A stretch of DNA of 64,000 nt from the NCBI GenBank assembly GCA_019638795.1, contig JAHBTB010000004.1, forward strand, positions 180,310-244,309, written 5' to 3'. A program made the position numbers and the translations under genes. Shown here in pieces: positions 1 to 8,976 of this stretch. A model generated the notes under the pieces. The model worked only from the letters and a program-made list of their open reading frames with translations, was not told the origin of the DNA and did no database searches. The first letter of the stretch is position 1; every line of letters starts with the position of its first letter. The stretch comes from Fimbriimonadaceae bacterium (GTDB lineage Bacteria; Armatimonadota; Fimbriimonadia; Fimbriimonadales; Fimbriimonadaceae).

Positions 1-644
1 TCGACCCGCTCGCTCTGGATACCGAACGGTTCACCACGCTTGTAGAGGTGGGTGTCGCTGGCGTGGTACTCCAAGCGGGTGCCCATCGCGAACTCGTTGT
101 TCTCGATGACAAAGATGACGGGGAGGTCCCACAGCGAGGCCATGTTCAGGGCCTCGAAGAAGACACCGGCGTTCGAGGCTCCGTCGCCCAGGTAGCAGAC
201 GGCGACCCGGTCTTCCCCACGGTACTTGGCGGCAAAGGCGAGTCCGGCGCCCATCGCGACGTGACCGCCGACGATGCCCCACCCACCATAGAAACCGCGC
301 TCGATGTCGTAGATGTGCATCGAGCCGCCCTTGCCATGGCTGTAACCGCCTGAACGGCCCATGACCTCCGCCATGACCTTGACCGGGTCGCTGCCCATGA
401 TCAGGGGCTGGGCGTGGTCGCGGTACGCGGTGATCACGTAGTCGTAGCCAGGTCGCAGGGCTGCGTTCCAGCCGACGGCGGTCGCCTCCATGCCGATGTA
501 GACGTGCATGTAGCCCCCGACCTTGCCCTGCCGGTAGGCGAAGTTGCATTTGTCTTCAAACCGGCGGATGAAGACCATCTGCCGATAGAACTCTTCGAGT
601 TGCGCAGGAGTCTGCGACTGCTCAAGTTTCGCGCTTTTTGCCAC
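1..644 (-). CDS. pdhA: Pyruvate dehydrogenase E1 component alpha subunit (3' end outside window)
   Basis: Thiamine-diphosphate-dependent E1 alpha subunit of the pyruvate (or branched-chain 2-oxoacid) dehydrogenase complex; it decarboxylates the 2-oxoacid and passes the acyl group to E2. The visible 214 codons contain the family core: RQMVFIRRFEDKC near the N-terminus, GGSMHIYD, and the ThDP/Mg motif GDGASNAGVFFEALNMA followed by LPVIFVIENNEFAMGT. The start is a GTG at 642-644, preceded by GAGGA about 10 nt upstream. The gene runs off the left edge, so roughly the last third is missing and pdhB/E2 are not visible. It lies 113 nt downstream of the deacetylase gene on the same strand; a TAGAAT hexamer at 721-726 (minus strand) could be its own promoter. 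Substrate choice between pyruvate and branched-chain acids cannot be settled from this part. Confidence 0.92.
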   Translation of the reverse strand, partial: MAKSAKLEQSQTPAQLEEFYRQMVFIRRFEDKCNFAYRQGKVGGYMHVYIGMEATAVGWNAALRPGYDYVITAYRDHAQPLIMGSDPVKVMAEVMGRSGGYSHGKGGSMHIYDIERGFYGGWGIVGGHVAMGAGLAFAAKYRGEDRVAVCYLGDGASNAGVFFEALNMASLWDLPVIFVIENNEFAMGTRLEYHASDTHLYKRGEPFGIQSERV

Positions 645-757
645 GATGGAACATTCCTCAATGCCGGCCTCAGCGACCGAAGCATGCCGACTCCTCGACG
701 ATGAGGGAGCGGCGGCAATGATTCTACCTGGGCTTCCCGTCCAGGCCTACAACAAAC

Positions 758-1600
758 TCAGTCGGTCTTGGCGATCTTTGCCAGGTCGTCCAGGGTCACA
801 AAGGTCCAGCCGTCCGCCTTCAAGTTTGCCAACACCCGGGGCAAGCAGTCGAGGGTCTGTTGCGACCCCGTGTGGAGCCAGATGATCCCGCCCGGCTTCA
901 CCTTCATGACCGCGGCCTCCACCTTCTCGGCGTTCTTCTTGGGGTTGGTGTCGTCGCCGTTCGGCCCGCCGAAAACCGACATCATGCCGTTGGCCGCCGC
1001 GGTGTTGATGACAAGGCTGTTCACGTGGCCGCCAGCGGGCCGGAAGTACTTGGGCCGGACGCCGGTCGCGTCTTGGACGGCCCGACAGGTGGCTTTCATC
1101 TCGGCGGCGACTTCGTCCTCGTCCATCGTGGCCATGTTTTGGGTGACCTGCGGGTGGGTGAACGTGTGGTTTCCGACAATGTGGCCGGCGTCGTGGATCT
1201 GTTTGGCCAGTTCCGGATACTTGACGACCATCTTGCCCACTAAGAAGAACGTCGCCTTGGCGTCGGCAGCCTTGAGCACGGCCAACAGCTTTTCGGTCCA
1301 GCCCGGCTTGGGGCCGTCGTCGAAAGTCAGTGCGCAAATCTTCTCTGTGGTCTTGCCCCCATAGAGTTTGGGGAACCTCGGTGGGCGGACGCCGGTGTCG
1401 TCGTCCTTGGCGGCCAGCTCGTCGCGTAACTTGACCGGGTCCGTCACGGACTGGGTGTCGGGCTTGGCGGCTTCCGTCGACGGCTTTTGCGTCGGCTTGG
1501 CTCCGTCGGCCACGTTCGCCGGCGGCGGGTTGCATCCGGCCAGGCTGAGCCCGAGGGCCAGTACTACGGTCAGATTCCACTGCACGGCCCCATTTTGCAT
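758..1600 (-). CDS. Polysaccharide deacetylase family lipoprotein
   Basis: Predicted 280-residue exported lipoprotein with a NodB-homology deacetylase domain acting on N-acetylated polysaccharide or peptidoglycan. The N-terminus has a hydrophobic stretch ending in the lipobox LSLAGC, then a Pro/Lys/Thr-rich linker. The catalytic motifs are visible: TFDDGP (first motif, with the metal-binding Asp), HTFTHP (the two metal-binding His) and FRPAGG (a variant of the usual RPPYG motif). The open frame extends upstream to 1834, but that extension is Arg-rich and would overlap the divergent protease gene. I placed the start at the ATG directly before the signal peptide. The true substrate is not evident. 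Confidence 0.85.
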   Translation of the reverse strand: MQNGAVQWNLTVVLALGLSLAGCNPPPANVADGAKPTQKPSTEAAKPDTQSVTDPVKLRDELAAKDDDTGVRPPRFPKLYGGKTTEKICALTFDDGPKPGWTEKLLAVLKAADAKATFFLVGKMVVKYPELAKQIHDAGHIVGNHTFTHPQVTQNMATMDEDEVAAEMKATCRAVQDATGVRPKYFRPAGGHVNSLVINTAAANGMMSVFGGPNGDDTNPKKNAEKVEAAVMKVKPGGIIWLHTGSQQTLDCLPRVLANLKADGWTFVTLDDLAKIAKTD

Positions 1601-1680
1601 CGCGGCCAAGGCGATCTGAGGCTTTTTTTGGACCCGCACCGGCCTTTTCGTCCTTCGCTGGCGTCGGTAAGGATACGGTG

Positions 1681-2421
1681 ATGTCCCGACCCTTCCTTTT
1701 CGCATGCTGTTTGGGCCTCCTTGTGACGGGTTTTGTGTTCGGGTGCGGGGGGAACGGTAGCTCCGGCTCGGGGACAGTGACATGCGGCCCCAGCTTTGCC
1801 GTGCCGAACTACGCCAGCTTGACTGACCCTTCAAACAGCCGGGCCAACGTCCTCGTCCACTGGTCGGGCTTCCCCGTGAAAGTCTTCGTCAAGTCCGACG
1901 TGACCAAAACGTTCGACGGGACCGGTCACCGCGCCAGCGACACGGTCGCGACGGCGTTCCAAAGGTGGTCGGACAGCACGACCGGCGGGATTCGGTACAC
2001 GGCGTCCCCGACCCAAGCGGGGGCCGACATTGTGGTCACGTTCACCAACCTTGCCACCGCACCGACGAGCGGTCAAGCTCTCGGGGTCACCACCATCACC
2101 TACGCCACTGCGACACAGCAGGTCACCCACGCCGAAGTCACGGTGAACTTGTGGAACGGCATGACCAGGGACGAGTTCTTTCTCGGCCTCCCCAAGACCC
2201 TGACCCACGAGCTGGGCCACGCCCTGTTCCTCCGGGGCCACAGCCCCTTCTCGTCCGACCTCATGTACTGGCAAGCTGACCCGGCCGTCGACACCCTCCC
2301 CACGAACCGTGACCAAAACACGGTGGTCACCGCTTATTGCGGCGTCTACCCAGATGCCAACCCGCTCGCCGCCTCGCGCGAACCCCAGGAAACCCTCACC
2401 ATCGTCTGCCCGGCCAAGTGA
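1681..2421 (+). CDS. Matrixin-like zinc metalloprotease, lipoprotein
   Basis: A 246-residue secreted metalloprotease. A signal sequence ends in a lipobox-like VFGC, followed by a Gly/Ser-rich spacer. Near residue 175 is HELGHALFLRGHS, which fits the metzincin zinc motif HExxHxxGxxH in the matrixin form; FSSDLMYW just after it supplies the Met-turn. Upstream, AFQRWSDSTTGGIRY resembles the matrixin N-terminal segment. The ATG at 1681 has AAGGA 7 nt upstream, so I prefer it over the GTG at 1678. It stops 2 nt before the convergent pafA gene ends. Substrate unknown. Confidence 0.8.
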   Translation: MSRPFLFACCLGLLVTGFVFGCGGNGSSGSGTVTCGPSFAVPNYASLTDPSNSRANVLVHWSGFPVKVFVKSDVTKTFDGTGHRASDTVATAFQRWSDSTTGGIRYTASPTQAGADIVVTFTNLATAPTSGQALGVTTITYATATQQVTHAEVTVNLWNGMTRDEFFLGLPKTLTHELGHALFLRGHSPFSSDLMYWQADPAVDTLPTNRDQNTVVTAYCGVYPDANPLAASREPQETLTIVCPAK

Positions 2422-2422
2422 C

Positions 2423-3886
2423 TCAGCCGTTGACGAGCGAATCGTAGGTCTCGAAGGGGTCGGGCATCTCGTAGTACGAGTCCCGGCCCATCGCGACGCC
2501 GCTCCAGTCGAAGTGGTACCCGCCCTTCATCTTGTGGTCCAGGACCCGCTTGACCAAGGCCGACCGGCCGTGGGCCCGGGTGTCGGCAGGAGCGTCGGTC
2601 ATCGCGTCCACGATGTCCAAGGGACCGACAAACGGCTTGCGCTCCGGGCCTTCGGAAAGAGCGTAGAAGAGTGACTTCTCCGGGTCAATGTTGTGGTATT
2701 CGAGGTCGACCGAATGCAAGGCGTCGGCCGTCCATGGGAGCCCCTCCTCGTCCCGGTACATGTCGACGACGCGCCGCTTGGCGACCCAGTCCAGACGGTC
2801 AAAAAGTGAGAGGGGGTCGCTAGCCAGCGTGTCAAGTGTCTCCTCCCAGGCGTCCAGCGTCCAGTCCGTGTCGGCGGTGTCGCCACGGTACCTCTGGGCC
2901 TGGGCAAGGATTTCCCGCTGCAAGTCCACCGAGGCGATGACGGTGCCGTCGGCCAAAGTCACCGGCCACTTGTATGTCTGGTCACGAGAGACCTCGCGAA
3001 GCGCCACTAAGGGCTCGGCCAACTGCCATCGGTCCGGGATCAGCCCGTCCTCCAAGAGCCGGAGGACAAGGGCCGTCGTGCCGACCTTCAGGGCGTACGC
3101 AAACTCCATCTGGTTCGACTCCCCAAAGAGGATATGGAGCCGGTGCTGACCTTCGTGGGCGTAGAAGTGCTCCCACTTGGGGTTGATCATCGCCCGGTTG
3201 AACCGGACGCGGCTGGCCACGGTGCGGATAATGTGGTCGGCCCGCTGGCTCAGTTGGAACGGTACCGAGTCGTCGGCGTAGACGTTGTAAACCTGCGACA
3301 CCCATATGTAGTCCACCGGGTTCGCCATCATCTCGTCGTAGTCGGGCCTGCCGCCTGCCGCGAGGATATGGCCGCCGACCCGGCCCACTCCGGCGAAAAT
3401 CTGCCTTGTCGCCAGGAATGCGTACAGTTTGGGGACTTCGTAGGTGAAGAAGTCCTCTCCCATTTGGACGAGGTAGTTCTCGTGGCAACCAAACGTGTGC
3501 CCGCCGAAGTGGTCGACCGAGTTGTTATAGACGCTGACCGCGTCCGTCAGATCAAGCTCGCGGACGGCGCGGACGATGATCCGCTGACCGGCACGGTCGT
3601 TGGCGACGATGTTCCGGAGAGTCCGGCATTCGGCCGTCGCGTACTCCAGATGGCTTCCGACCGCGTCGATGTAGAGGCGGCCGCCGTTCAGGAGGAAACC
3701 GCCGCTCTCGGCCGGCTCAAAGACCTCGTCCCGGGCGTGGCGGTCGATCGCCCCAAGGCCCAGTTCGTAGAACACGTGGTCCTTGACCAACTCGACGACT
3801 TGCTCAGGTCGGGCCAAGTCCTCGTCGACCAGACAACCAAACTCGGTCTCGACACCGTAGATGCGTTCCCCTGGTCGGTCCGGCAT
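2423..3886 (-). CDS. pafA: PafA-type Pup/UBact protein ligase
   Basis: A 487-residue carboxylate-amine ligase of the PafA/Dop family, which joins the C-terminal Glu of a ubiquitin-like modifier (Pup, or UBact in some Gram-negative phyla) to lysines of target proteins. The nucleotide/Mg motif GVETEFG is at residues 11-17 and the catalytic-Asp strand LYID at 71-74, followed by VGSHLEYATAEC. The stretch between these motifs has no clear Dop-loop insertion, and VGSHLEYATAEC...NDRAG looks more like PafA than Dop. GCHENYL and LKVGTTALVL are further family signatures. No modifier, proteasome, Mpa or Dop gene is in the window. It is divergent from hrcA, with a 59-nt shared promoter region. PafA versus Dop is the main uncertainty. 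Confidence 0.82.
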   Translation of the reverse strand: MPDRPGERIYGVETEFGCLVDEDLARPEQVVELVKDHVFYELGLGAIDRHARDEVFEPAESGGFLLNGGRLYIDAVGSHLEYATAECRTLRNIVANDRAGQRIIVRAVRELDLTDAVSVYNNSVDHFGGHTFGCHENYLVQMGEDFFTYEVPKLYAFLATRQIFAGVGRVGGHILAAGGRPDYDEMMANPVDYIWVSQVYNVYADDSVPFQLSQRADHIIRTVASRVRFNRAMINPKWEHFYAHEGQHRLHILFGESNQMEFAYALKVGTTALVLRLLEDGLIPDRWQLAEPLVALREVSRDQTYKWPVTLADGTVIASVDLQREILAQAQRYRGDTADTDWTLDAWEETLDTLASDPLSLFDRLDWVAKRRVVDMYRDEEGLPWTADALHSVDLEYHNIDPEKSLFYALSEGPERKPFVGPLDIVDAMTDAPADTRAHGRSALVKRVLDHKMKGGYHFDWSGVAMGRDSYYEMPDPFETYDSLVNG

Positions 3887-3895
3887 GTCTGCCTC

Positions 3896-3901
3896 ATTCT
3901 A
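3896..3901 (-). promoter_or_regulatory. -10 box of pafA
   Basis: TAGAAT on the minus strand, ending 9 nt before the pafA ATG with no SD between them. This predicts a transcript with almost no leader. No convincing -35 was seen. Confidence 0.5.
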
Positions 3902-3933
3902 CGCCCAGCCACGAGACCATGCCCGCCGCGGGC

Positions 3934-3939
3934 CACAAT
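3934..3939 (+). promoter_or_regulatory. -10 box of hrcA
   Basis: CACAAT ends 6 nt before the GTG start of hrcA. The -35 region would overlap that of divergent pafA. No CIRCE-type inverted repeat is visible in this 59-nt gap. Confidence 0.45.
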
Positions 3940-3945
3940 AGAGAC

Positions 3946-4974
3946 GTGAGCGAGCTGAGCGACCGAAAGAAGCAGATTCTGCGTGCGGTGGTGGTCGAAT
4001 ACGTCACCGGCACGGAACCGGTTCCTTCCGAACTCATCGCCAGCAAATATGAACTGGGAGTCCGCAGCGCCACCGTGCGCAATGAAATGGCGGAGATCAC
4101 CGACCTCGGCCTCCTCGAACAGCCCCATACCAGCGCGGGCAGGGTGCCGAGCGACGTCGGCTATCGCTACTATGTCGACCGCCTCGTCGTCCAACGGACG
4201 GTCAACCAAGAAGAAGGCGCCCGCATTCGCGGTGCGGCCACCGACGAGGAGCCCCTCCGAGACCTGGTCCAGGAGACGGCCAAGGCGCTGAGCCGGCTCA
4301 CCCACCTTCTCTCCGCCGCCCTGACCGTCCGGAACGCTGACGTGCAGACCCGGAGCGCCGTCCTGACCGCGATCGGCCCGGAAAAGGGCCTCGTGATCCT
4401 CGTCTTGCAAAACGGCCACGTCGAGAACCGGCTGGTCGACGTCCCTCCCGGTGTCACCCTGGAGCATATCGGCGGGGTGAACGACGCCTTGCAAGTCGTC
4501 GCGTCGGGAGTGACCCTGAAACAATTGGACCGGTCAAAGACGCCTTCCGTCGGCAACCCGGTCGTCGACCGCCTCCTCCGCGTCTGTCACACCGCGTTGC
4601 GCGCCATGGCGAAGGACTTGACCCGTGGCCACTTGGTCACCGAAGGCGAGGAGTACATCTTTGCCCAACCCGAGTTTGTCCGGAGCCCGGAAGCGATGGC
4701 CAGCCTGGTCCGCAGTATGGAGGACGAAGGGGCCCTGATCTCCGCCTTAGGCGCACCGATCGGGGGGCCGAGCGAAGTCACCATTGGCCGTGAGCATATG
4801 GTCGAGGCCATGCGACCCCTCTCCATGGTCCGGCAGACGTTCTATGTCGGCGAGACCGAGGCCGGCACTCTGGCGATCATCGGCCCCACCCGCATGGACT
4901 ACGACCGCAACATCGCCCTCCTTGACTTCACCGCCCAAGCGGTCAGCCAGACACTGACACGGCTGATGTCCTGA
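3946..4974 (+). CDS. hrcA: Heat-inducible transcription repressor HrcA
   Basis: A 342-residue HrcA, the repressor that binds CIRCE operators in class I heat-shock operons and is kept active by GroEL. The N-terminal winged helix is clear: [17 protein letters not shown], then [31 protein letters not shown], the classical HrcA wing region, then GYRYYVD. The C-terminal half has the GAF-like core, and [21 protein letters not shown] is the typical end motif. The start is taken as GTG 3946, which sits 6 nt after a CACAAT -10 box; an in-frame ATG at 3919 is an alternative. No grpE-dnaK-dnaJ genes follow; the next gene is a transporter. Confidence 0.95.
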   Translation: MSELSDRKKQILRAVVVEYVTGTEPVPSELIASKYELGVRSATVRNEMAEITDLGLLEQPHTSAGRVPSDVGYRYYVDRLVVQRTVNQEEGARIRGAATDEEPLRDLVQETAKALSRLTHLLSAALTVRNADVQTRSAVLTAIGPEKGLVILVLQNGHVENRLVDVPPGVTLEHIGGVNDALQVVASGVTLKQLDRSKTPSVGNPVVDRLLRVCHTALRAMAKDLTRGHLVTEGEEYIFAQPEFVRSPEAMASLVRSMEDEGALISALGAPIGGPSEVTIGREHMVEAMRPLSMVRQTFYVGETEAGTLAIIGPTRMDYDRNIALLDFTAQAVSQTLTRLMS

Positions 4975-4983
4975 CTCCCGGGC

Positions 4984-4989
4984 TACAAT
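4984..4989 (+). promoter_or_regulatory. -10 box of the dicarboxylate symporter gene
   Basis: TACAAT ends 7 nt before the ATG at 4997, starting just after the hrcA stop. There is no SD in the gap, so the symporter mRNA is probably leaderless. Confidence 0.55.
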
Positions 4990-4996
4990 CGGGCGC

Positions 4997-6280
4997 ATGC
5001 ATTCCGGGGCCCCCAAGCGGTGGTACCAACACCTCTATGTCCAAGTCTTGGTCGCTGTGGCCCTCGGTATCCTCGTCGGCGCCCTGTGGCCCACGTTCGG
5101 CAAGGGCCTGAAGCCTCTGGGAGACGGCTTTGTCCGGCTCATCAAGATGCTCATCGCTCCCGTGGTCTTTTGTACCGTCGTCCACGGGGTGGCCAGCGTC
5201 GGCGACCTGCGCAAGATGGGCCGTGTCGGGCTCAAGGCCCTTCTCTACTTTGAGGTGTTCTCCACTCTTGCTTTGGTGATCGGTCTGGTCGTCGTCAATG
5301 TCACCAAGCCCGGCGTTGGCTTCGACGCGACCCACCTCGCCCCTCTGGACGCCGCCACGAAGGCCTATGCGGCAAAGGGCCACGACTTCAGTTTCTCCAC
5401 CCTGCTCCTCAACATGGTCCCCGACACCCTGGTCGGGGCCTTTGTCCACGGCGACCTCCTCCAGGTGCTTGTCGTCTCGGCATTCTCCGCCCTTGGCCTC
5501 GTCGCAATGGGTGAACGCGGCAAGCCGGTGTTGCATGCCGTCGACGTCGCGAGCGGCTTCCTCATGGCCGTTCTGGGCGTCGTCGTGAAGTTGGCGCCCG
5601 TGGGAGCGTTCGGAGCGATGGCCTTCACCATCGGCGCGTTCGGGTTCGACGCCCTCGCCAAGCTGGGTGCCCTCATGGGAGGGTTCTATCTCACCGCGAT
5701 CCTCTTCGTCCTCGTCGTCTTGGGGACGGTCACCCGGCTGTGCGGCTTCTCGATCTTGCGATTTATCAACTACATCAAGGAAGAATTGATGCTGGTGCTG
5801 GGCACCAGTTCCAGCGAGACGGCTCTACCTGGCCTGATGCACAAGATGGAGGCATTGGGTTGCTCGCGCTCCACCGTCGGTCTCGTCGTGCCCGCCGGAT
5901 ACAGCTTCAATTTGGACGGCACCAACATCTACCTCTCCATGGCCGCGGTCTTCCTCGCCCAAGCGACCAACACCCCACTCGACCTGCCTCACCAAATCAC
6001 CCTGCTCGTCGTGGCCATGGTCACCAGCAAGGGGGCGAGCGGGGTCACCGGTGCCGGGTTCATCACCTTGGCGGCGACCCTCGCGGTCGTCCCCGGCATC
6101 CCCATCGAGTCCTTGGCGTTGATCGTCGGGATCGACCGGTTCATGAGCGAGTGCCGCTCCCTGACCAACCTGGTCGGCAACGGGGTCGCCACCGTCGTCG
6201 TCTCCCGATGGGAGGGCGAGGTCACGGGGCGGCAGGTTTCCGCCGCCCTCGAAGCCATGCCTACACCGACGAGTCCCTGA
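4997..6280 (+). CDS. Dicarboxylate/amino acid:cation symporter (DAACS family)
   Basis: A 427-residue inner-membrane secondary transporter of the GltP/DctA type, taking up glutamate, aspartate or C4-dicarboxylates with H+ or Na+. Family landmarks in order: an N-terminal TM1 segment near residue 12; [21 protein letters not shown]; the serine-rich re-entrant loop [14 protein letters not shown]; the cation/substrate-site motif [13 protein letters not shown]; the second hairpin [20 protein letters not shown]; and [23 protein letters not shown]. The length is normal for the family. Its 3' end overlaps the convergent DUF4097 gene by 20 nt. The exact substrate is not predictable here. Confidence 0.93.
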   Translation: MHSGAPKRWYQHLYVQVLVAVALGILVGALWPTFGKGLKPLGDGFVRLIKMLIAPVVFCTVVHGVASVGDLRKMGRVGLKALLYFEVFSTLALVIGLVVVNVTKPGVGFDATHLAPLDAATKAYAAKGHDFSFSTLLLNMVPDTLVGAFVHGDLLQVLVVSAFSALGLVAMGERGKPVLHAVDVASGFLMAVLGVVVKLAPVGAFGAMAFTIGAFGFDALAKLGALMGGFYLTAILFVLVVLGTVTRLCGFSILRFINYIKEELMLVLGTSSSETALPGLMHKMEALGCSRSTVGLVVPAGYSFNLDGTNIYLSMAAVFLAQATNTPLDLPHQITLLVVAMVTSKGASGVTGAGFITLAATLAVVPGIPIESLALIVGIDRFMSECRSLTNLVGNGVATVVVSRWEGEVTGRQVSAALEAMPTPTSP

Positions 6281-7484
6281 GGCGCAGGTTCACGTCGCCG
6301 GAGACGGCGCTCATGTCGATGGTGCCCGTCCCTTCGCCGAGGCGACCGGTGACGACGAGCTTGTCCCGGTTCTCGTCCTTGAGGTCGAGGCCATGGACAG
6401 CCACCGCGCCCTTGAGGGTCGAGAGGTGCACTCGGCAGTCGCTTCCGTCACTGATCTCCAAGTTCACGTCCCCCCGCACCGAGCGGAGGTTGGCCGCTCC
6501 TTCGACAGGGGCGACCAGGTCGACGTTGATATCTCCGGTGCTCGCCTCGACGCTGACAGTCCGGCCCGAGCACTCCCTGAGGTTGACGTCCCCACTCGCC
6601 GAACGGACACTCAGCAACCCCGTCACACCGGTCAGCGCGACACTGCCGCTCTTCGACTCGACCGTGACCACCGAGCACGAGGAGTTGGACAGCTCCACTT
6701 CGCCTGATTGAGCGGAGACTTCCACCGAGCCGCCCACGCCGTCCAATTTGACGTCACCGCTCGTCGAGGTCACCCGTGCTCCGGCCTTGGTGCCCTTGAC
6801 CTCGACGTCTCCGCTCGTCGCCTTGATCTCCACCACGGTCCCTTCGGCCACCTTGGCGATGACGTCGGCGGACATCCGGTCGGACACGTTGTGGCGCAAG
6901 GCGATGAAATCGTACCCTTCTTCGAGGACGGGCATGTACTGGTCGGCCAGTTGCTTGGCTTCGGCCTCGCTATAGCCCTTGAACCGGGCCGCGACGCGGA
7001 CGCTGCCCACCGGCTCGCCCCCTTCGATCTTGACATTGCCGTTCGCACTCTCGATCTTGAGGACCTTTCCTGCCGGGACTTTAAGAGGCAACTCGACCAC
7101 ACGGTCGGCCTGCTCGCCAAAGAGGTTGGCCCAGCCGCCTCGCCCCTTGGTCGCGTCGTCGGCGACTTGCTTGATCGCGTCAACGCCCTTATCGACGCCC
7201 TTGCGGACCTTGTCGGCGATGTCCGACCAATTGACGTTCTTGCTGACGTCCTTGGTGAGTTGGTCGATCGCACCGAAGAATGTGCCGAAGACGTCGCTGT
7301 GTTCCTTGGCCGACGCCTTAGGCTCCTCGGCCTCGCCTTCCGGCGCGTCGCCCTTGGGCGTCTCACCAGTCCGCGACTCGGTGTCAGGAGAGTCGTTGAA
7401 CGCCTCGAGAAGCTCGGCGGCGTCTTCAGCAGAGATCTTCCCCTCCTGGACCATCTTCATGATGCGGATCGTTTCTTCCTTCAT
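6261..7484 (-). CDS. DUF4097-type beta-strand repeat protein with SHOCT-like N-terminus
   Basis: A 407-residue protein with a short N-terminal helix pair ([27 protein letters not shown]-like, residues about 5-30), an acidic Pro/Glu linker, and a long C-terminal solenoid (about residue 130 onward). The solenoid repeats motifs such as [24 protein letters not shown] and SKSGSVAL, typical of DUF4097 / LiaX-YvlB-like beta-helices. There is no signal peptide or membrane helix. Its ATG overlaps the stop of the upstream DUF2089 gene (ATGA), so the two are translationally coupled. In Firmicutes related proteins belong to envelope-stress systems; a similar role here is inference. Confidence 0.78.
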   Translation of the reverse strand: MKEETIRIMKMVQEGKISAEDAAELLEAFNDSPDTESRTGETPKGDAPEGEAEEPKASAKEHSDVFGTFFGAIDQLTKDVSKNVNWSDIADKVRKGVDKGVDAIKQVADDATKGRGGWANLFGEQADRVVELPLKVPAGKVLKIESANGNVKIEGGEPVGSVRVAARFKGYSEAEAKQLADQYMPVLEEGYDFIALRHNVSDRMSADVIAKVAEGTVVEIKATSGDVEVKGTKAGARVTSTSGDVKLDGVGGSVEVSAQSGEVELSNSSCSVVTVESKSGSVALTGVTGLLSVRSASGDVNLRECSGRTVSVEASTGDINVDLVAPVEGAANLRSVRGDVNLEISDGSDCRVHLSTLKGAVAVHGLDLKDENRDKLVVTGRLGEGTGTIDMSAVSGDVNLRLRDSSV

Positions 7485-7891
7485 TTCGTACCCAGTTCTT
7501 TCAACTTCGCCTTGGCGTCTGCAGCGGTGAGTTTGCCGTCCTCCAGCATCTTCAGCACCTTGCGGCGGGCCTCCGCGGCCCGGCTGTCGTCTTTGGCCCC
7601 CGATGTCTTCAGCGGCTCGTAGCCCAGGGCGTCCAAGAGCCCGTCGAGCCTTGCCCGGACCGTGGGATAGCTCAGGCCCAACTCCTTCTCCATCGTGCTG
7701 ATCACGCCCCTGGCCCGGATGAACACCTCCAGGAACCGTTGCTGGTCCTGGTCGAGCCGTGTCGTCTGAGGGAGTTTGAACCGGCCACGCAGGACGACGT
7801 CGCCACTCAGCGACGTCAACTCACTGACGTACAGCGGCTCGCCCGTCACCGGGCACTTGGCCGGAATCTCATGGAACACGTCTTTCGCCAT
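7481..7891 (-). CDS. DUF2089 family putative regulator
   Basis: A 136-residue DUF2089 protein. It starts with CPVTGEPL, a degenerate zinc-ribbon-like segment, then a helix-turn-helix-like part (FIRARGVISTMEKELGLSYPTVRARLDGLL) that suggests DNA binding. It ends with RRKVLKMLEDGKLTAADAKAKL, the same SHOCT-like motif found at the N-terminus of the coupled downstream protein. The shared motif suggests the two proteins interact or are regulated together. ATGA overlap with the next gene. Regulatory function is inference from the family and the HTH-like segment. Confidence 0.75.
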   Translation of the reverse strand: MAKDVFHEIPAKCPVTGEPLYVSELTSLSGDVVLRGRFKLPQTTRLDQDQQRFLEVFIRARGVISTMEKELGLSYPTVRARLDGLLDALGYEPLKTSGAKDDSRAAEARRKVLKMLEDGKLTAADAKAKLKELGTK

Positions 7892-8055
7892 CCTCGGTCA
7901 CCTTGAATCCACTACTCATTATTTGCCATTCCTACGGCAACCTCATGGGCAGGTTTCTAAAGCTCAGGCCGTTTGGACTCAGTTTTTCTGAAATTGTTCG
8001 CTTCGGCCCAGTCGAATGCCCACGGACTGCCCGCCCGGGTATGGTCACGAGGTCA

Positions 8056-8973
8056 ATGCCGGTGTATGTCGGGCTGGACGCGGGGGGCACCAAGACCCGC
8101 CTGCGCGCGGAAGATGAGAAGGGGGCGGTCCTCGCCGAGGCGGTCGCCGGGCCCGCCAACCTCGCCAGCACGCCAGAGGGCGTGTGGAAGGCGTCCTTGG
8201 CCGAACTGTCCGTCCAATGCCCCAAGGCGGACTATGTCGCCGGCTGCTTTGCCGGGCTGATGACCCGCGAGGACGAGGGGCGTGCCAGTGTCGCCCTCAG
8301 CAAGTTGTTTGGCGAGGCCAAAGTCGCCGCGTTGCCCGACTACGGCGCGGCAGTGGCCTCTGCCCCGGCGGGGACCAGCGTCGTCGTGACCGCAGGCACC
8401 GGTTCTGTCGTCGCCAACATGGTCGAGGGTCGTATCCACAAGTCCAGTGGCGGCGGACCGCTGCTGGGCGACGCAGGCAGCGGTTACGACATCGGACGAT
8501 GGGGCCTTCGTAAGCTCCTTCTGGGGGTCCAGGCCCCCGACGCCGGTGAGGAGACTTGGGCAAAGATCGAAGAAGTCTTCGGGAGCCGCGACCCGGCCCA
8601 TGTCGTCGCGACCATCTATAAGATGCCGGCGCCCGCCGCTTCGATCGCGCGGATCACCCCCCGGATCGTCGCCGACGCCGAGGCGGGATACCCCTACGCG
8701 ACCGCGGCGGTGTCTGGTTCGCTCGCCTGGCTCGCCGGAGACGCCGCCGCCCACCTTGAGCAGACATTGCCTACCGCGCGCGAGTGGAACGTCGGCCTGA
8801 CCGGCGGTGTGTGGAGCGCGGGGAGTTTTCCCAAGCATTCCTTTGACGAGGCGATGCAAATCTATGCCGCCCGGGCCCTCGGAGACCCGGCCTACTACTC
8901 AAGCCACGTCCTTGACCTCGATCCCGTCAACGGCGCGGTCGCCCTTGCCCGGAAATTAGCTGGTTCTGCCTAA
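8056..8973 (+). CDS. BadF/BadG-type amino-sugar kinase (GlcNAc/MurNAc kinase-like)
   Basis: A 305-residue ASKHA-fold sugar kinase. YVGLDAGGTKTRLRAED is the phosphate-1 loop, VVTAGTGSVVAN is phosphate-2, and GGGPLLGDAGSGYDIGRWG is the signature of N-acetylglucosamine kinase and MurK-like enzymes. It ends 3 nt before murQ, so MurNAc is a likely substrate: the kinase would make MurNAc-6-phosphate for the etherase, as in PTS-independent MurNAc salvage. The frame is open from 7903, but the glycine-rich motif follows directly after the ATG at 8056, which I use; a TATGGT box lies 10 nt upstream of it. GlcNAc or glucosamine specificity is possible. Confidence 0.82.
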   Translation: MPVYVGLDAGGTKTRLRAEDEKGAVLAEAVAGPANLASTPEGVWKASLAELSVQCPKADYVAGCFAGLMTREDEGRASVALSKLFGEAKVAALPDYGAAVASAPAGTSVVVTAGTGSVVANMVEGRIHKSSGGGPLLGDAGSGYDIGRWGLRKLLLGVQAPDAGEETWAKIEEVFGSRDPAHVVATIYKMPAPAASIARITPRIVADAEAGYPYATAAVSGSLAWLAGDAAAHLEQTLPTAREWNVGLTGGVWSAGSFPKHSFDEAMQIYAARALGDPAYYSSHVLDLDPVNGAVALARKLAGSA

Positions 8974-8976
8974 GCC

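Noticed and set aside
6708..7622. Plus-strand open frame of 304 codons
   Set aside because: Antisense to the DUF4097/DUF2089 pair; Asp/Val/Arg-rich translation with no motif.
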